A stretch of DNA of 64,000 nt. Source: Mariniflexile sp. TRM1-10 (GTDB taxonomy: Bacteria; Bacteroidota; Bacteroidia; Flavobacteriales; Flavobacteriaceae). Numbering within the stretch: position 1 is the first letter of the stretch; each line of letters opens with the position of its first letter. Both the position numbers and the translations under genes were made by a program. The stretch is from assembly GCF_003425985.1 (NCBI RefSeq), contig NZ_CP022985.1:3332001-3396000 (forward strand), given 5' to 3'. The notes under the pieces were generated by a model. It saw only the letters and a program-made list of their open reading frames with translations. It ran no database searches and had not been told where the DNA came from. Positions 16,136 to 25,527 of this stretch are shown here, piece after piece.

Positions 16136-18587
16136 ATTAATTGTAATCCTATTTATAGGAATCCAGACATTTGCACAACATAAAGTTTCGGGAGTTGTTA
16201 CTCATGCCAACAATCAATCCATTATAGAGGTTGAGGTTTACGATAAAGTTTCAGGATTGCTGACCAAAACAAATGCTTCTGGCTACTACGAATTTAACAC
16301 CAACAAGGAACATATCACGTTGGTATTTTTCTCTTATGATTTTGATGTAGAAGAAGTCCCCGTAACCGTTTCAGGAGACACCGAAGTGAACGTGGCCCTA
16401 AAAAAGATGTCGGTAAACTTATCTGAAGTAGAGATTACCGCTAGAAAGGCAAAAGCGTTTGAACTGTCACGTTTAAAAGATGTTGAAGGTACAGCCATTT
16501 ATGCAGGAAAAAAAACAGAAGTCATTTTGGTTGATCAATCTATGGCTAATTTGGCATCTAATAACGCACGCCAACTTTACAGTCAGGTAGCTGGGTTAAA
16601 CATCTACCAAAACGACGATGCGGGTTTACAGTTGAATATTGGCGGTCGTGGTTTAGACCCCAACAGAACAGCCAATTTTAATACGCGCCAAAATGGGTAT
16701 GATATCAGTGCCGATGTGTTGGGATACCCAGAAAGTTACTATACACCAGCTTCTGAAGGTTTAAAAGAAATACAAGTAATTCGTGGTGCCGCTTCGTTAC
16801 AATACGGCACACAGTTTGGAGGTTTGATTAACTTTAAAATGAAAGAACCAAACCCCAACAAACCCATAGAATTAATCACAAGAAATACGTTGGGCAGTTT
16901 TGGCTTATATACCAACTTCACCAGTTTAAGCGGTACGAAAGATAAGTTTAGTTATTATACCTATTTCAATTATAAAACAGGTGATGGGTTTAGACCGAAT
17001 TCAGAATTTGAGTCTAAGAACGTTTTTGCGCATGTGGGCTACCAGTTTAACGACAAAACCAAAATGACAGGCGACGTCACCTACATGCACTATTTGGCGC
17101 AGCAAGGCGGAGGACTAACCGATACGATGTTTGAAAATGACCCCTACCAAAGTAATCGTTCTAGAAACTGGTTTCAGGTAGATTGGTTATTATATAATGT
17201 AAAACTCGATCATAAATTTTCAGAACAAACCAATTTTACTTTTAATTTGTTTGGGTTGGATGCTTCAAGAAAAGCAGTAGGGTTTAGAGGGGATCCATAT
17301 CCTTCAGGCATGAATAAGAATCCAATAGTTGTTGATGATCTAAAAGAATCAGATGGTAGTTATTTTTATAATCGAGATGTATTAATAGGAGATTTTAAAA
17401 ACTGGGGTGCTGAAGCAAGGTTATTAACTAAATACAATTTGTTTGGTAATGAATCAGCTTTTTTAATTGGATCTAAGTATTATAATGCAAATAATAAAGG
17501 TATTCAGGGAGCTGGAGATAAGAGGGAGGAACCTAATTTTACAATTTATAATGAGGAGTATCCCGATTACCCGAATGTTTCAAGTTTTAAGTATCCAAAT
17601 AGGAATTTAGCAGTTTTTGGAGAAAATATTTTTAGATTTTCCGATAAGTTTTCTGTTACACCAGGATTTAGATTTGAGTATATTAAAACAGAAAGTGAAG
17701 GAACATATTTTACTAAAAACTACGATAATGCAAATAACTTAATTTTTTCAGTTGAAAATGAAGATAATCGAGTGTTCGATAGATCGTTCGTGTTGTTAGG
17801 TATTGGTACAAGTTATAAGCCCAATTCTTTTGCAGAAATGTATGGAAATATATCTCAAAATTATCGTTCAGTAACATTTAACGATATTCGTTCGGTAAGC
17901 CCAACATTTATTATAGACGAAAATATTACTGACGAGGAAGGTTTTACTGTAGATGTAGGGGTAAGAGGAGAGCTTAAAAGTTCTGTTTCTTACGATTTTG
18001 GAGTTTTTGGTGTTGCCTATAATAACAGAATTGGGGATATTTTGGATAATAGAGCCAATAGGGTAAGAACTAATGTAGGGGATGCGTTTATTTATGGATT
18101 AGAAAGTTTTATAGACTGGAATGTTTTAGAGATATTTAAAAATTCGTCATCCAAATATAAGTTAAAATTAGGTCTAAATTTAGCCTATATAGAATCAGAA
18201 TATACCAAGTCTTTAAAAAGTGGCATACAAGGAAATACTGTAGAGTTTATTCCTAAGCTTAATATGAAAACAATGTTAAAGTTTGGTTACAAAAATTTAA
18301 TGGGAAGTATTCAATATTCATACTTATCAGAGCAATATACCGATGCTTTTAATTCTCTAAGTGCAGAAAATGGGGAACTACGAGAAGGTGTGGTAGGACA
18401 AATACCTAGTTATGATGTCTTGGATGTATCATTAGCTTACACATACAAACGTTTCAAACTGGAAACAGGAATTAATAACCTGTTAAATAACGCCTATTTT
18501 ACAAGACGTGCCACGGGGTATCCAGGTCCAGGAATCATTCCATCGGAACCAAGAACTTGGTATGCGACATTACAAATTAAAATCTAA
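16116..18587 (+). CDS. TonB-dependent receptor (FecA-like) of the imelysin cluster
   Basis: This 823-residue outer-membrane receptor has a signal peptide ending TFAQ, a carboxypeptidase-regulatory-like domain (about 22-95), and a plug domain with LYSQVAGLNIYQNDDAG, NIGGRGLDPNRT and IQVIRGAASLQYGTQFGGLINF. A 22-strand barrel ends in RTWYATLQIKI with the terminal aromatic/hydrophobic pattern needed for insertion. It likely imports an iron chelate using TonB energy. The ATG lies inside the end of the HTTM gene. The part encoded by about 17320-18400 has clearly different codon use from its flanks, with mostly AAT for Asn against a balanced mix before it, so the barrel may have been swapped by recombination. 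Confidence 0.92.
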   Translation: MTLKDFKLIVILFIGIQTFAQHKVSGVVTHANNQSIIEVEVYDKVSGLLTKTNASGYYEFNTNKEHITLVFFSYDFDVEEVPVTVSGDTEVNVALKKMSVNLSEVEITARKAKAFELSRLKDVEGTAIYAGKKTEVILVDQSMANLASNNARQLYSQVAGLNIYQNDDAGLQLNIGGRGLDPNRTANFNTRQNGYDISADVLGYPESYYTPASEGLKEIQVIRGAASLQYGTQFGGLINFKMKEPNPNKPIELITRNTLGSFGLYTNFTSLSGTKDKFSYYTYFNYKTGDGFRPNSEFESKNVFAHVGYQFNDKTKMTGDVTYMHYLAQQGGGLTDTMFENDPYQSNRSRNWFQVDWLLYNVKLDHKFSEQTNFTFNLFGLDASRKAVGFRGDPYPSGMNKNPIVVDDLKESDGSYFYNRDVLIGDFKNWGAEARLLTKYNLFGNESAFLIGSKYYNANNKGIQGAGDKREEPNFTIYNEEYPDYPNVSSFKYPNRNLAVFGENIFRFSDKFSVTPGFRFEYIKTESEGTYFTKNYDNANNLIFSVENEDNRVFDRSFVLLGIGTSYKPNSFAEMYGNISQNYRSVTFNDIRSVSPTFIIDENITDEEGFTVDVGVRGELKSSVSYDFGVFGVAYNNRIGDILDNRANRVRTNVGDAFIYGLESFIDWNVLEIFKNSSSKYKLKLGLNLAYIESEYTKSLKSGIQGNTVEFIPKLNMKTMLKFGYKNLMGSIQYSYLSEQYTDAFNSLSAENGELREGVVGQIPSYDVLDVSLAYTYKRFKLETGINNLLNNAYFTRRATGYPGPGIIPSEPRTWYATLQIKI

Positions 18588-18677
18588 TCGAAAAGAATTC
18601 TTCGAGGTTCTGCCTTAAAGATAGTATGCTTCAAGAAATATTGTTTAATCGATAATTGCAAATTGATAATTGATCAT

Positions 18678-18702
18678 GTCAGACTGAGCGCAGTCGAAGT
18701 CC
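18678..18702 (+). repeat. REP-like sequence
   Basis: GTCAGACTGAGC-GCA-GTCGAAGTCC belongs to the dispersed flavobacterial REP-like family. Related copies in this window lie at 7723-7746 (inverted), 18790-18813 and in the interrupted target of the IS110 element. Confidence 0.7.
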
Positions 18703-18789
18703 TATTACCAACATTGTTGATTATTTATTACTGTTTATTGTTGAATTGTTTAATCGGTAATTGTTAATTGCAAATTGATAATTGACCAC

Positions 18790-18813
18790 GTCAGACTGAG
18801 CTCGTCGAAGTCC
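18790..18813 (+). repeat. REP-like sequence
   Basis: GTCAGACTGAGC-TC-GTCGAAGTCC is the second copy in the tandem unit of this region. Confidence 0.7.
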
Positions 18814-18969
18814 TTATTATTTATAAAGTTACAACAAGCTCCTGACATCTGATTATATTTGGATTTTTATCATGTACTAAACGATTTCTTTAGGTTTTAT
18901 TTAACATTTATATATTAAACTTTCTAATGATAGTTAGGTCTAATGCATAAACCTAACTAAAAAACCACA

Positions 18970-21720
18970 TTGAAAAAATTAGTAGTAGTACTGTCGTTAT
19001 TTATTTCAACAACATCATTTGCACAAAAATTTACTTTAGAAGGCGTTGTTAAAGACCAAAACGCTCATGTTTTAGAAGGCGCTACGGTATATCTTCAAAG
19101 TATTAAAGACAGTATCCCCATATCTTATGGTATTACAAATAAAAATGGCGAGTTTTCATTACAGGTAAATACCGAGAACGATTCCAAGGCTATTTTCAAT
19201 ATTGCCTATATGGGTTATAAGCCATTTAAAAAGGATATCGATGTGCCTGCGGGCAAGCAACTAAACTTAGGAAGTCTGACGTTAGACGATCAGGTTGAAG
19301 AATTAAACGTGGTGTCCATCATCGGGAAAGCGCCCCCTATTTTAATTAAAAAAGACACGATAGAATATAATGCCGATAGTTTTAAAACCATGCCAAATGA
19401 TAAGGTGGAGGATTTATTGAAAAAATTACCAGGGGTCGAAATAGATCTAGATGGCATCATTACGGTCAATGGGGTTGAAGTAGAGGCCATTAATGTCGAT
19501 GGGATGCGGTTTTTTGGAGAAAAGAATGGTGCTATTGCTCTAAAAAACATTCCTAGTAATGCTGTTAGTAAAGTTCAGGTAACCGATTATAAAACGGATA
19601 TGCAGAAATTTACAGGTGAAGAATCTGATTCCGGTACTAAAGAAATAAACCTGAAAATAAAGAAAGGACAAAATAAAGCCTATTTTGGAGATGTCAATTT
19701 GGGCTATGGCACCGATGAAAAATACCAAGCCAATGCCAACCTGTTTCAGCTTATTGATGGCAAGCAATTAGGCATTATTATGGGGACAAACAATATAAAT
19801 ATGTCCAAAGGATTTAATTCGTTGCCCGATGCCGATTCCAGTAATGGCTATATAGAATCCGATTTTTTAGGCGCTAATTTTTCTAAAGGAAAATGGAACG
19901 AAACCCGTGTAAATGCCGATTATAGGTACAGTAACCAAAGCACCGATAGGGCACAAAAAAGTTATACAGAGAATTTCCTGCCCGATTTAAATTATATAAC
20001 CAATGCGACTAGTAGAGGTTTTAATGATTCTGATAGTCATGATGTGGGGTCGGATTTAAAATTTCTTATTAAACCCAAAAACAAAAGCTCTAGAAACCAT
20101 GTGCAATTATCGAATGTCACCAATTTTAATAGCTCAAATAACGACTCTTTTTCAACGGTAGATCGAATTTCGGAATATGCCAATGGTGATTTAGTAGGTA
20201 CCTATTTTTCTGAAAATAATTCGAGCAACTCAAGTTATAATTTTAACAACGATTTTAGTGTCACCTCAAGAGTCGGAAAAAAAAGAGATTACTTTAATAT
20301 AGGGTTTAGTACCGCATTCGATAAACAAGATGCTGAAGGTTCAAACTATTCTAGAAATGATTTGGAAAGCAGCAACACCAGTGTTGTGCAAGACCAAATC
20401 TCAAATACCAATAATTCGGGAGCAAGAATAAATTTACATGCCAGATGGAGCAAAGAGTTATTGAACAATTTTAGAATCATACCAAGGTACAGTGCGACGG
20501 TAAACAGCCAAAAGGACGAAAAGTTTATTTACGATTTTGATGAAAATGATGCCGATTATACGAGTTTTAATGACCAAATAAGCGTAGATAGTCGATACAT
20601 CGCTACTACCATTCGACCAACATTAGGACTGCGATACGATTACAAGGAATTTCGTTTTGAAGTGAATGGTTCTTACACCAATACGTTTAGAAATTATAAA
20701 GACCATATTATTAATGCACGTAATTTTAAAAATGCGTTTGAATATGTAACTTATTCGGGTAGAATACGTTATCGTGACGAAAAAGGCTATAAAAACATCA
20801 CTTTGGATTACGACCAAAATGTTAACCTACCATCCATTAGCCAATTACAGCCCATTTCCGATGTTAGTAATATAACCAATATAAGAACTGGAAACCCTTT
20901 TTTAGAGCCAGCCGTAAGTCATGAGATTGATCTAAAATACCAAAATAATATTGCGTTTAATAATATTAATGTTACGGCAAATGCCAAGGCTGAATTTGTA
21001 CAAGATAAAATTATTAATTCGACCATAACAGATTCAGATTTAGTACGCTATACAACCTACGAAAATATAAATGGCGATTATCGTGTTTCGGGAAATACGG
21101 CTATTTCAAAGTCATATTTCAGCAAAAAAAATAATTTCAATATCAATTTAAGGTTTCATGGTGATTATAGAAACATTAAATCCATTCAGAATGCTGTAAG
21201 ATTCACAACAAAAACGCATACGCTTAGACCATCGCTGTCATTAAGTTATTCACATAACAAGAAAATAGATATAAGCACATCTTACAGTTATGCGATGACT
21301 CATACTAAATACGATACCAATACATATAACGATAACGATTATTTTGTACAGAATTTAAGATTGGAATCTTCTGTGTTTTTTCTAAAAGATGCCTTTTTTA
21401 CTAATAAAGTATCGTACCGATATAACAGTAGGGTAGGTGATGATTTTGATGGTGCTGCTGTTTTTTGGAATGCAGGATTAGGCGTGCAGTTATGGGATAA
21501 TAAAGCAACTTTAACAGCAGTTGGCTATGATATTTTAGGAAAAAATAATGGCTATAATAGGTCCGTTTCCGAAACGGCTATTCAAGATGTAGAGAATAAA
21601 ATATTAGAACAATACTTCATGCTAACCTTTGTTTATAAATTTGGACGATTTGCAGGCCAAAACATGAATATGGGTGATAGATACCAAAACAGGTCCGGCG
21701 GCGGTTTTAGAAGACGTTAA
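18970..21720 (+). CDS. TonB-dependent-receptor-like outer membrane beta-barrel protein
   Basis: The protein has 916 residues, with a signal peptide (MKKLVVVLSLFISTTSFAQ) and a carboxypeptidase-regulatory-like domain at about 22-100 (LEGVVKDQNAHVLEGATVYL). A plug-like segment follows (LLKKLPGVEIDLDGIITVNG, VEAINVDGMRFFGEKNGAIA), then a long barrel rich in alternating aromatic residues. The C-terminus GGGFRRR is basic and lacks the usual terminal aromatic residue. The start is TTG: a stop codon stands 12 nt upstream in frame and no ATG gives a signal peptide. Proteins of this type often pair with GLPGLI proteins, and here the next gene encodes a different secreted protein. The ligand is unknown. 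Confidence 0.85.
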   Translation: MKKLVVVLSLFISTTSFAQKFTLEGVVKDQNAHVLEGATVYLQSIKDSIPISYGITNKNGEFSLQVNTENDSKAIFNIAYMGYKPFKKDIDVPAGKQLNLGSLTLDDQVEELNVVSIIGKAPPILIKKDTIEYNADSFKTMPNDKVEDLLKKLPGVEIDLDGIITVNGVEVEAINVDGMRFFGEKNGAIALKNIPSNAVSKVQVTDYKTDMQKFTGEESDSGTKEINLKIKKGQNKAYFGDVNLGYGTDEKYQANANLFQLIDGKQLGIIMGTNNINMSKGFNSLPDADSSNGYIESDFLGANFSKGKWNETRVNADYRYSNQSTDRAQKSYTENFLPDLNYITNATSRGFNDSDSHDVGSDLKFLIKPKNKSSRNHVQLSNVTNFNSSNNDSFSTVDRISEYANGDLVGTYFSENNSSNSSYNFNNDFSVTSRVGKKRDYFNIGFSTAFDKQDAEGSNYSRNDLESSNTSVVQDQISNTNNSGARINLHARWSKELLNNFRIIPRYSATVNSQKDEKFIYDFDENDADYTSFNDQISVDSRYIATTIRPTLGLRYDYKEFRFEVNGSYTNTFRNYKDHIINARNFKNAFEYVTYSGRIRYRDEKGYKNITLDYDQNVNLPSISQLQPISDVSNITNIRTGNPFLEPAVSHEIDLKYQNNIAFNNINVTANAKAEFVQDKIINSTITDSDLVRYTTYENINGDYRVSGNTAISKSYFSKKNNFNINLRFHGDYRNIKSIQNAVRFTTKTHTLRPSLSLSYSHNKKIDISTSYSYAMTHTKYDTNTYNDNDYFVQNLRLESSVFFLKDAFFTNKVSYRYNSRVGDDFDGAAVFWNAGLGVQLWDNKATLTAVGYDILGKNNGYNRSVSETAIQDVENKILEQYFMLTFVYKFGRFAGQNMNMGDRYQNRSGGGFRRR

Positions 21721-21785
21721 GGTTGTTGGAAAAAATTAAACGAAATGAGATAAATTTGAATAGTATTTTCTTGTAGTTTTATGCA

Positions 21786-22499
21786 ATGATGAGTTTTAGA
21801 ATGTATTATTTTTTATTTCTACTTATTTCAAGTCTGTCTATGAATGCAAAGGAATGGAAAAGTTTAAGAATCTACCATAAAATCACCCATACGGAAAACC
21901 TGTTGCCTTCCGATTGGTTAAAATCCGATAGAATAAACAACACAGCTGTTTGGAGACTTGCCAATGCTTTTAATCTAGAAAACAATCTACCCCAAGAGTA
22001 CACCACCATTGCAGAGCGTAAAGATTTTTACAAATGGGCAAATGCTGAAGTTGAAAAACAGGGGCACCAAGTTGTTTGGTTTAAAATGGTGCATTTTATT
22101 TCCAGCAAATTATACACCATGGAAACGTTTCCTAATGTTATTTTTGTGAATAAAAAGATGATGACCTATGCCAATAGTTGCAGCGAGTCGGTTTTTGAAA
22201 ATTCATTCCCTGAAATAAATACCCTATTTAAATCAACAGCTATTCTAAATGGAGAAACTGGTTTACAATGGGATAAAGCTATTTTGTACAAAGAGCAGTA
22301 TGTTTGGGTTAATGCTATTATTAATAACATTGATTCCCATAGTCTAAAAAAGATGGGAAATATTTTAAAAGGCAAGTGTTTGTATGGAATATTTATCCCA
22401 AAAGCGATTCGATTTACAGGTGATTTAACCAACAAAGACATGCGGTATGAGTACGCTTTAAACACACTCAGGGGGTATTTTGAAAATACCAACCGATAA
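21786..22499 (+). CDS. Secreted conserved protein of unknown function
   Basis: The protein has 237 residues with an N-terminal signal peptide (MYYFLFLLISSLSMNA). Recognisable conserved stretches are EWKSLRIYHKIT, LLPSDWLKSDR, RKDFYKWANAEVEKQGHQVVWFKMV and TGLQWDKAILYKEQYVWVNAI. I recall similar flavobacterial proteins carrying the label 'insecticidal toxin complex protein', but nothing in this short protein resembles a Tc toxin and I do not adopt that name. It lies 65 bp after the beta-barrel gene on the same strand and may be co-transcribed with it. Element E3 follows 14 bp after its stop. Confidence 0.7.
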   Translation: MMSFRMYYFLFLLISSLSMNAKEWKSLRIYHKITHTENLLPSDWLKSDRINNTAVWRLANAFNLENNLPQEYTTIAERKDFYKWANAEVEKQGHQVVWFKMVHFISSKLYTMETFPNVIFVNKKMMTYANSCSESVFENSFPEINTLFKSTAILNGETGLQWDKAILYKEQYVWVNAIINNIDSHSLKKMGNILKGKCLYGIFIPKAIRFTGDLTNKDMRYEYALNTLRGYFENTNR

Positions 22500-22513
22500 T
22501 TTGTTGTTGTTAT

Positions 22514-22693
22514 GAACTCATCTTGACTTTTTGTTTTTAACCGAACCTGCCTGCCGGCAGGCAGGAATGAGATAAAATTTGTACAGATGAGGCGCTTCTT
22601 GCAAGGCATAGCATCGCTACGCATAAAAATAGTAAAGAAATATGGATAAATTTTAGCCATTTTTTAGGAAATAGAGAAAGTCAAGATAAGTTC
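22514..22693 (-). repeat. MITE-like terminal-inverted-repeat element E3 (subfamily 2)
   Basis: The 180-bp element is bounded by GAACTCATCTTGACTTTTTG and (minus strand) GAACTTATCTTGACTTTCTC. The interior has ATGGCTAAAATTTAT and GCGTAGCGATGCTATGCCTT. It aligns with E4 (58294-58453) in the opposite orientation. A perfect 20-bp palindrome CCTGCCTGCCGGCAGGCAGG (22546-22565), absent from E4, is inserted near one end. Confidence 0.8.
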
Positions 22694-22737
22694 ACTTATT
22701 CTTTTGGTTTTACGCAATTCAAACAGAAAAAAATGTG

Positions 22738-22745
22738 TATATTTG
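22738..22745 (+). promoter_or_regulatory. -7 box of guaB
   Basis: TATATTTG matches TAnnTTTG, 27 nt before the proposed guaB ATG at 22772. Its position inside the longer frame argues against the upstream ATG at 22733 as a start. Confidence 0.6.
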
Positions 22746-22748
22746 CAC

Positions 22749-22768
22749 GCAATTATAATCATAATTGC
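22749..22768 (+). promoter_or_regulatory. Perfect dyad in the guaB leader
   Basis: GCAATTAT-AATC-ATAATTGC is an exact 8-bp inverted repeat with a 4-nt spacer. It begins 4 nt after the -7 box and ends 4 nt before the guaB ATG. It could be a repressor operator, or a 5' hairpin that covers the start codon region. Confidence 0.5.
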
Positions 22769-22771
22769 ACC

Positions 22772-24244
22772 ATGACTGCACATCAAAATAAAATTCTAGG
22801 AGAAGGGTTAACCTATGATGACGTTCTACTAGTTCCAGCATATTCAGAAGTACTTCCACGCGAAGTTAATATTCAAACAAAGTTTACACGCAACATTACC
22901 ATAAATGTGCCTATTATTTCGGCAGCTATGGATACCGTTACCGAAAGCAAAATGGCTATAGCCATGGCGCAAGAAGGCGGTATTGGTGTATTGCACAAAA
23001 ATATGACTATTGAAGCACAAGCTTTAAAAGTTAGAAAAGTAAAACGTGCCGAAAGCGGTATGATTATAGACCCAGTAACGTTGCCACTTACGGCCATAGT
23101 GAACGATGCAAAAAAAGCGATGGCTGAATACGGTATTGGTGGTATTCCTATTGTAGATGAAGATGGAACGCTAAAAGGGATTGTAACCAACCGAGATTTA
23201 CGTTTTGAGCACGATAAAAAACGCCCCATAGTTGAGGTCATGACTAGTGAAAACTTAGTAACTGCTGCCGTTGGAACCTCTTTAAAAGATGCCGAAAAAA
23301 TACTTCAACAACATAAAATCGAAAAACTGCTTATTGTTGACGACCATTACAAACTATCGGGTTTAATTACGTTTAGGGATATCACAAAATTGAGTCAAAA
23401 GCCTATGGCTAATAAAGACCAGTATGGACGTTTACGTGTTGCTGCAGCTATTGGCGTTACGGGCGATGCGATTGATAGAGCCGAAGCTTTGGTAAATGCA
23501 GGCGTCGATGCGGTGGTAATTGATACCGCTCACGGGCATACCAAAGGTGTGGTTGGTGTACTAAAAGGCATTAAAGCGAAGTTTCCGAATTTAGATGTAA
23601 TTGTTGGTAACATTGCTACGGGAGCAGCAGCGAAATATTTAGTAGAAGCAGGAGCCGATGCCGTGAAAGTTGGTATTGGTCCGGGATCTATTTGTACAAC
23701 ACGTGTGGTTGCAGGTGTTGGTTTTCCTCAGTTTTCAGCAGTTTTAGAAGTCGCTGCAGCTATAAAAGGCACAGGCGTTCCGGTAATTGCCGATGGTGGA
23801 ATTCGTTACACAGGTGATATCCCTAAAGCCATTGCAGCAGGTGCAGACACGGTGATGTTAGGGTCGCTATTAGCAGGAACTAAAGAATCGCCAGGTGAGA
23901 CTATTATTTATGAAGGCAGAAAGTTTAAATCATATCGTGGGATGGGGTCTGTGGAAGCGATGAAAGAAGGGAGTAAAGACCGTTATTTTCAAGACGTTGA
24001 AGACGATATTAAAAAATTAGTACCAGAAGGTATTGTAGGTCGTGTGCCTTATAAAGGTGATTTATATGAAAGCATCCATCAGTTTATTGGTGGTTTGCGT
24101 GCAGGTATGGGCTATTGCGGAGCTAAAGATATTGCGACTTTAAAAGAAACAGGTCAGTTTGTAAAAATTACGGCGAGTGGTATTAATGAAAGTCACCCGC
24201 ATGATGTAACCATTACCAAAGAATCGCCTAATTATTCCAGATAG
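22772..24244 (+). CDS. guaB: Inosine-5'-monophosphate dehydrogenase
   Basis: The protein has 490 residues from the ATG at 22772 ([20 protein letters not shown]), the usual family length. It oxidises IMP to XMP with NAD+, the committed step of GMP synthesis. Features in order are a barrel start ([13 protein letters not shown]), a Bateman module of two CBS domains (about 95-205), the NAD/IMP segment [11 protein letters not shown] with the catalytic cysteine, [29 protein letters not shown], and the flap with [10 protein letters not shown]. The longer frame from 22733 would include the promoter -7 box and is rejected. It is monocistronic and has its own terminator. Confidence 0.97.
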   Translation: MTAHQNKILGEGLTYDDVLLVPAYSEVLPREVNIQTKFTRNITINVPIISAAMDTVTESKMAIAMAQEGGIGVLHKNMTIEAQALKVRKVKRAESGMIIDPVTLPLTAIVNDAKKAMAEYGIGGIPIVDEDGTLKGIVTNRDLRFEHDKKRPIVEVMTSENLVTAAVGTSLKDAEKILQQHKIEKLLIVDDHYKLSGLITFRDITKLSQKPMANKDQYGRLRVAAAIGVTGDAIDRAEALVNAGVDAVVIDTAHGHTKGVVGVLKGIKAKFPNLDVIVGNIATGAAAKYLVEAGADAVKVGIGPGSICTTRVVAGVGFPQFSAVLEVAAAIKGTGVPVIADGGIRYTGDIPKAIAAGADTVMLGSLLAGTKESPGETIIYEGRKFKSYRGMGSVEAMKEGSKDRYFQDVEDDIKKLVPEGIVGRVPYKGDLYESIHQFIGGLRAGMGYCGAKDIATLKETGQFVKITASGINESHPHDVTITKESPNYSR

Positions 24245-24265
24245 GTTTAGGTTTATTGATAAAAT

Positions 24266-24303
24266 TAAAAGGGCTTTAGTAGACATATTAAAGCCTTTTT
24301 TTT
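24266..24303 (+). terminator. guaB terminator
   Basis: GGGCTTTA...TAAAGCC forms a stem of about 7-8 bp around a 10-nt loop, followed by a run of more than eight Ts, 25 bp after the guaB stop. Confidence 0.8.
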
Positions 24304-24384
24304 TGGGATAGTTCCGCTTTGAAATTGTTGCATATGTACCAATTAAACCAAACTAAAAGCTAAATTCGACTAACTTTTAGAAGG

Positions 24385-25347
24385 TTAAATTTGCCTTTCG
24401 AACCTTGCTGCGATGATACTGATTATGAATATCTGTATAAAGTGATACAACATAAGTGGAAGCAATATAATACCTGCAGATGCCGTATTTTGAAATAGTA
24501 TTTTAGAAAAAACGGTACCATGTACTAATGATTTTTTGGTGCCGCAAAATTGTGCTGTGATGCGATCCTCTAAAGTAAAACCTAAATATTTTGCAATCTG
24601 TTTAATAATCAAAAAGACGACCACAAATAACCCAATAACAGCAGTTAAAATGAGTAGTAAATCGGAAAAGTTAACTGAGTTAAAAACATGTTCTGTGAAC
24701 GATTCAGCAAAACTTTTGTAAATGATAAGTAAGATGATAGCCTTATCAAATAAGGTGAGATATCGTAGATGTTTCCTAACAAAATCGCCTAAATAGCGTT
24801 GTAAATACATCCCAATAATTACTGGTAATAAAATTTCGGTAAGTAGTTTTAAGTAAATGCTTCCTAAGTTGAAATCAGTGGTGGTTTCTTGTAAAAATAG
24901 TCCCATCCATAGAGGAGTAATAATAATTCCAATAAGTCCAGAAATACTAGCGTTAAATATAGCAGCCGGAATATTTCCCTTTGCAATGGACACCATAACT
25001 ACAGATGATGACACTGTTGAAGGAAGCGCTGCCAAAAACATAAACGCCAACCAAATTGTATGGTTGCTTTCGTTAGATATAAGCGGATAAAATCCCATAA
25101 CAAGTATTGGAAATAAAATAAAGCTTGATGATTGCACCAAGAGATGCAATCTCCAGTTTTTTAAACCTATTCTTATCTTTTCCGGGCTTATCTTTAACCC
25201 ATAAAAAAAGAAAATTAATGATACCCCAATACTTCCAATAAGGCTTAAGGGAACTGGGCTATTTTTACTGCCCCAGTTGGGAAAAAAATAAGCCGTAATA
25301 ACAATGGCTATTATAGCCAGGACAAATCCGTCTAGTTTTATTTTCAA
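24385..25347 (-). CDS. SBF-like transporter (bile acid:sodium symporter family)
   Basis: This 320-residue membrane protein has about nine or ten hydrophobic segments and opens with a strongly hydrophobic helix. The pattern (FFYGLKISPEKIRIGLKNWR, LHLLVQSSSFILFPIL, FLAALPSTVSSSVVMVSIAK, GNIPAAIFNASISGLIGIII) is that of the SBF-like branch of the BASS superfamily. ALPSTVSSS lies at the substrate- and sodium-binding crossover. The substrate is not bile acid in most bacteria and is unknown here. It is transcribed alone toward guaB. Three hairpins (25437-25570) lie in its upstream region. Confidence 0.88.
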   Translation of the reverse strand: MKIKLDGFVLAIIAIVITAYFFPNWGSKNSPVPLSLIGSIGVSLIFFFYGLKISPEKIRIGLKNWRLHLLVQSSSFILFPILVMGFYPLISNESNHTIWLAFMFLAALPSTVSSSVVMVSIAKGNIPAAIFNASISGLIGIIITPLWMGLFLQETTTDFNLGSIYLKLLTEILLPVIIGMYLQRYLGDFVRKHLRYLTLFDKAIILLIIYKSFAESFTEHVFNSVNFSDLLLILTAVIGLFVVVFLIIKQIAKYLGFTLEDRITAQFCGTKKSLVHGTVFSKILFQNTASAGIILLPLMLYHFIQIFIISIIAARFERQI

Positions 25348-25436
25348 AAGCTCTTGATGTTTTTAATGACAAGTTTAGGTAACTAAATTTTCAAGACTAC
25401 AAAGCTACACATATTGACTTGCTCTTTTAGGTTCTG

Positions 25437-25501
25437 AAAATTTTGCCGCAAATTCGCAGATTACCTAAAATGATAAAAATTTGCGAATTTGCGGTAAAAT
25501 T
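25437..25501. other. Long imperfect hairpin
   Basis: AAATTTTGCCGCAAATTCGCA and TGCGAATTTGCGGTAAAATTT can form a 21-bp stem with a single G-T wobble around a loop of about 23 nt. It lies 90 bp upstream of the SBF-like transporter start. It may be a mobile hairpin or a transcription terminator for the upstream small gene. Confidence 0.6.
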
Positions 25502-25527
25502 TCACCGATTAATTTCGCAAACTAACC

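Larger units (their letters stand above)
18588..18969. other. Repeat-rich intergenic region
   Basis: No gene is seen. Two copies of a composite unit stand in tandem: TTGTTTAATCG(A/G)TAATT...GCAAATTGATAATTGA(T/C)CA followed by a REP-like GTCAGACTGAGC...GTCGAAGTCC. They span about 18639-18702 and 18745-18813. A further dispersed motif (ATATTTGGATTTTTATCA, 18854-18882) matches 8017-8045. Confidence 0.6.

Noticed and set aside
18588..18969. Possible small RNA gene in the repeat-rich gap
   Set aside because: The only structure comes from dispersed REP-like and AT-rich repeats. No promoter-terminator pair frames an RNA.
21786..22499. Label 'insecticidal toxin complex protein' for the 237-residue secreted protein
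   Set aside because: The protein is far too short and has no Tc-toxin feature. The label seems to be an inherited misannotation.
22733..22771. N-terminal extension of guaB from the ATG at 22733
   Set aside because: The extension translates the TATATTTG promoter box and the dyad, and makes the protein longer than the family. The ATG at 22772 is preferred.
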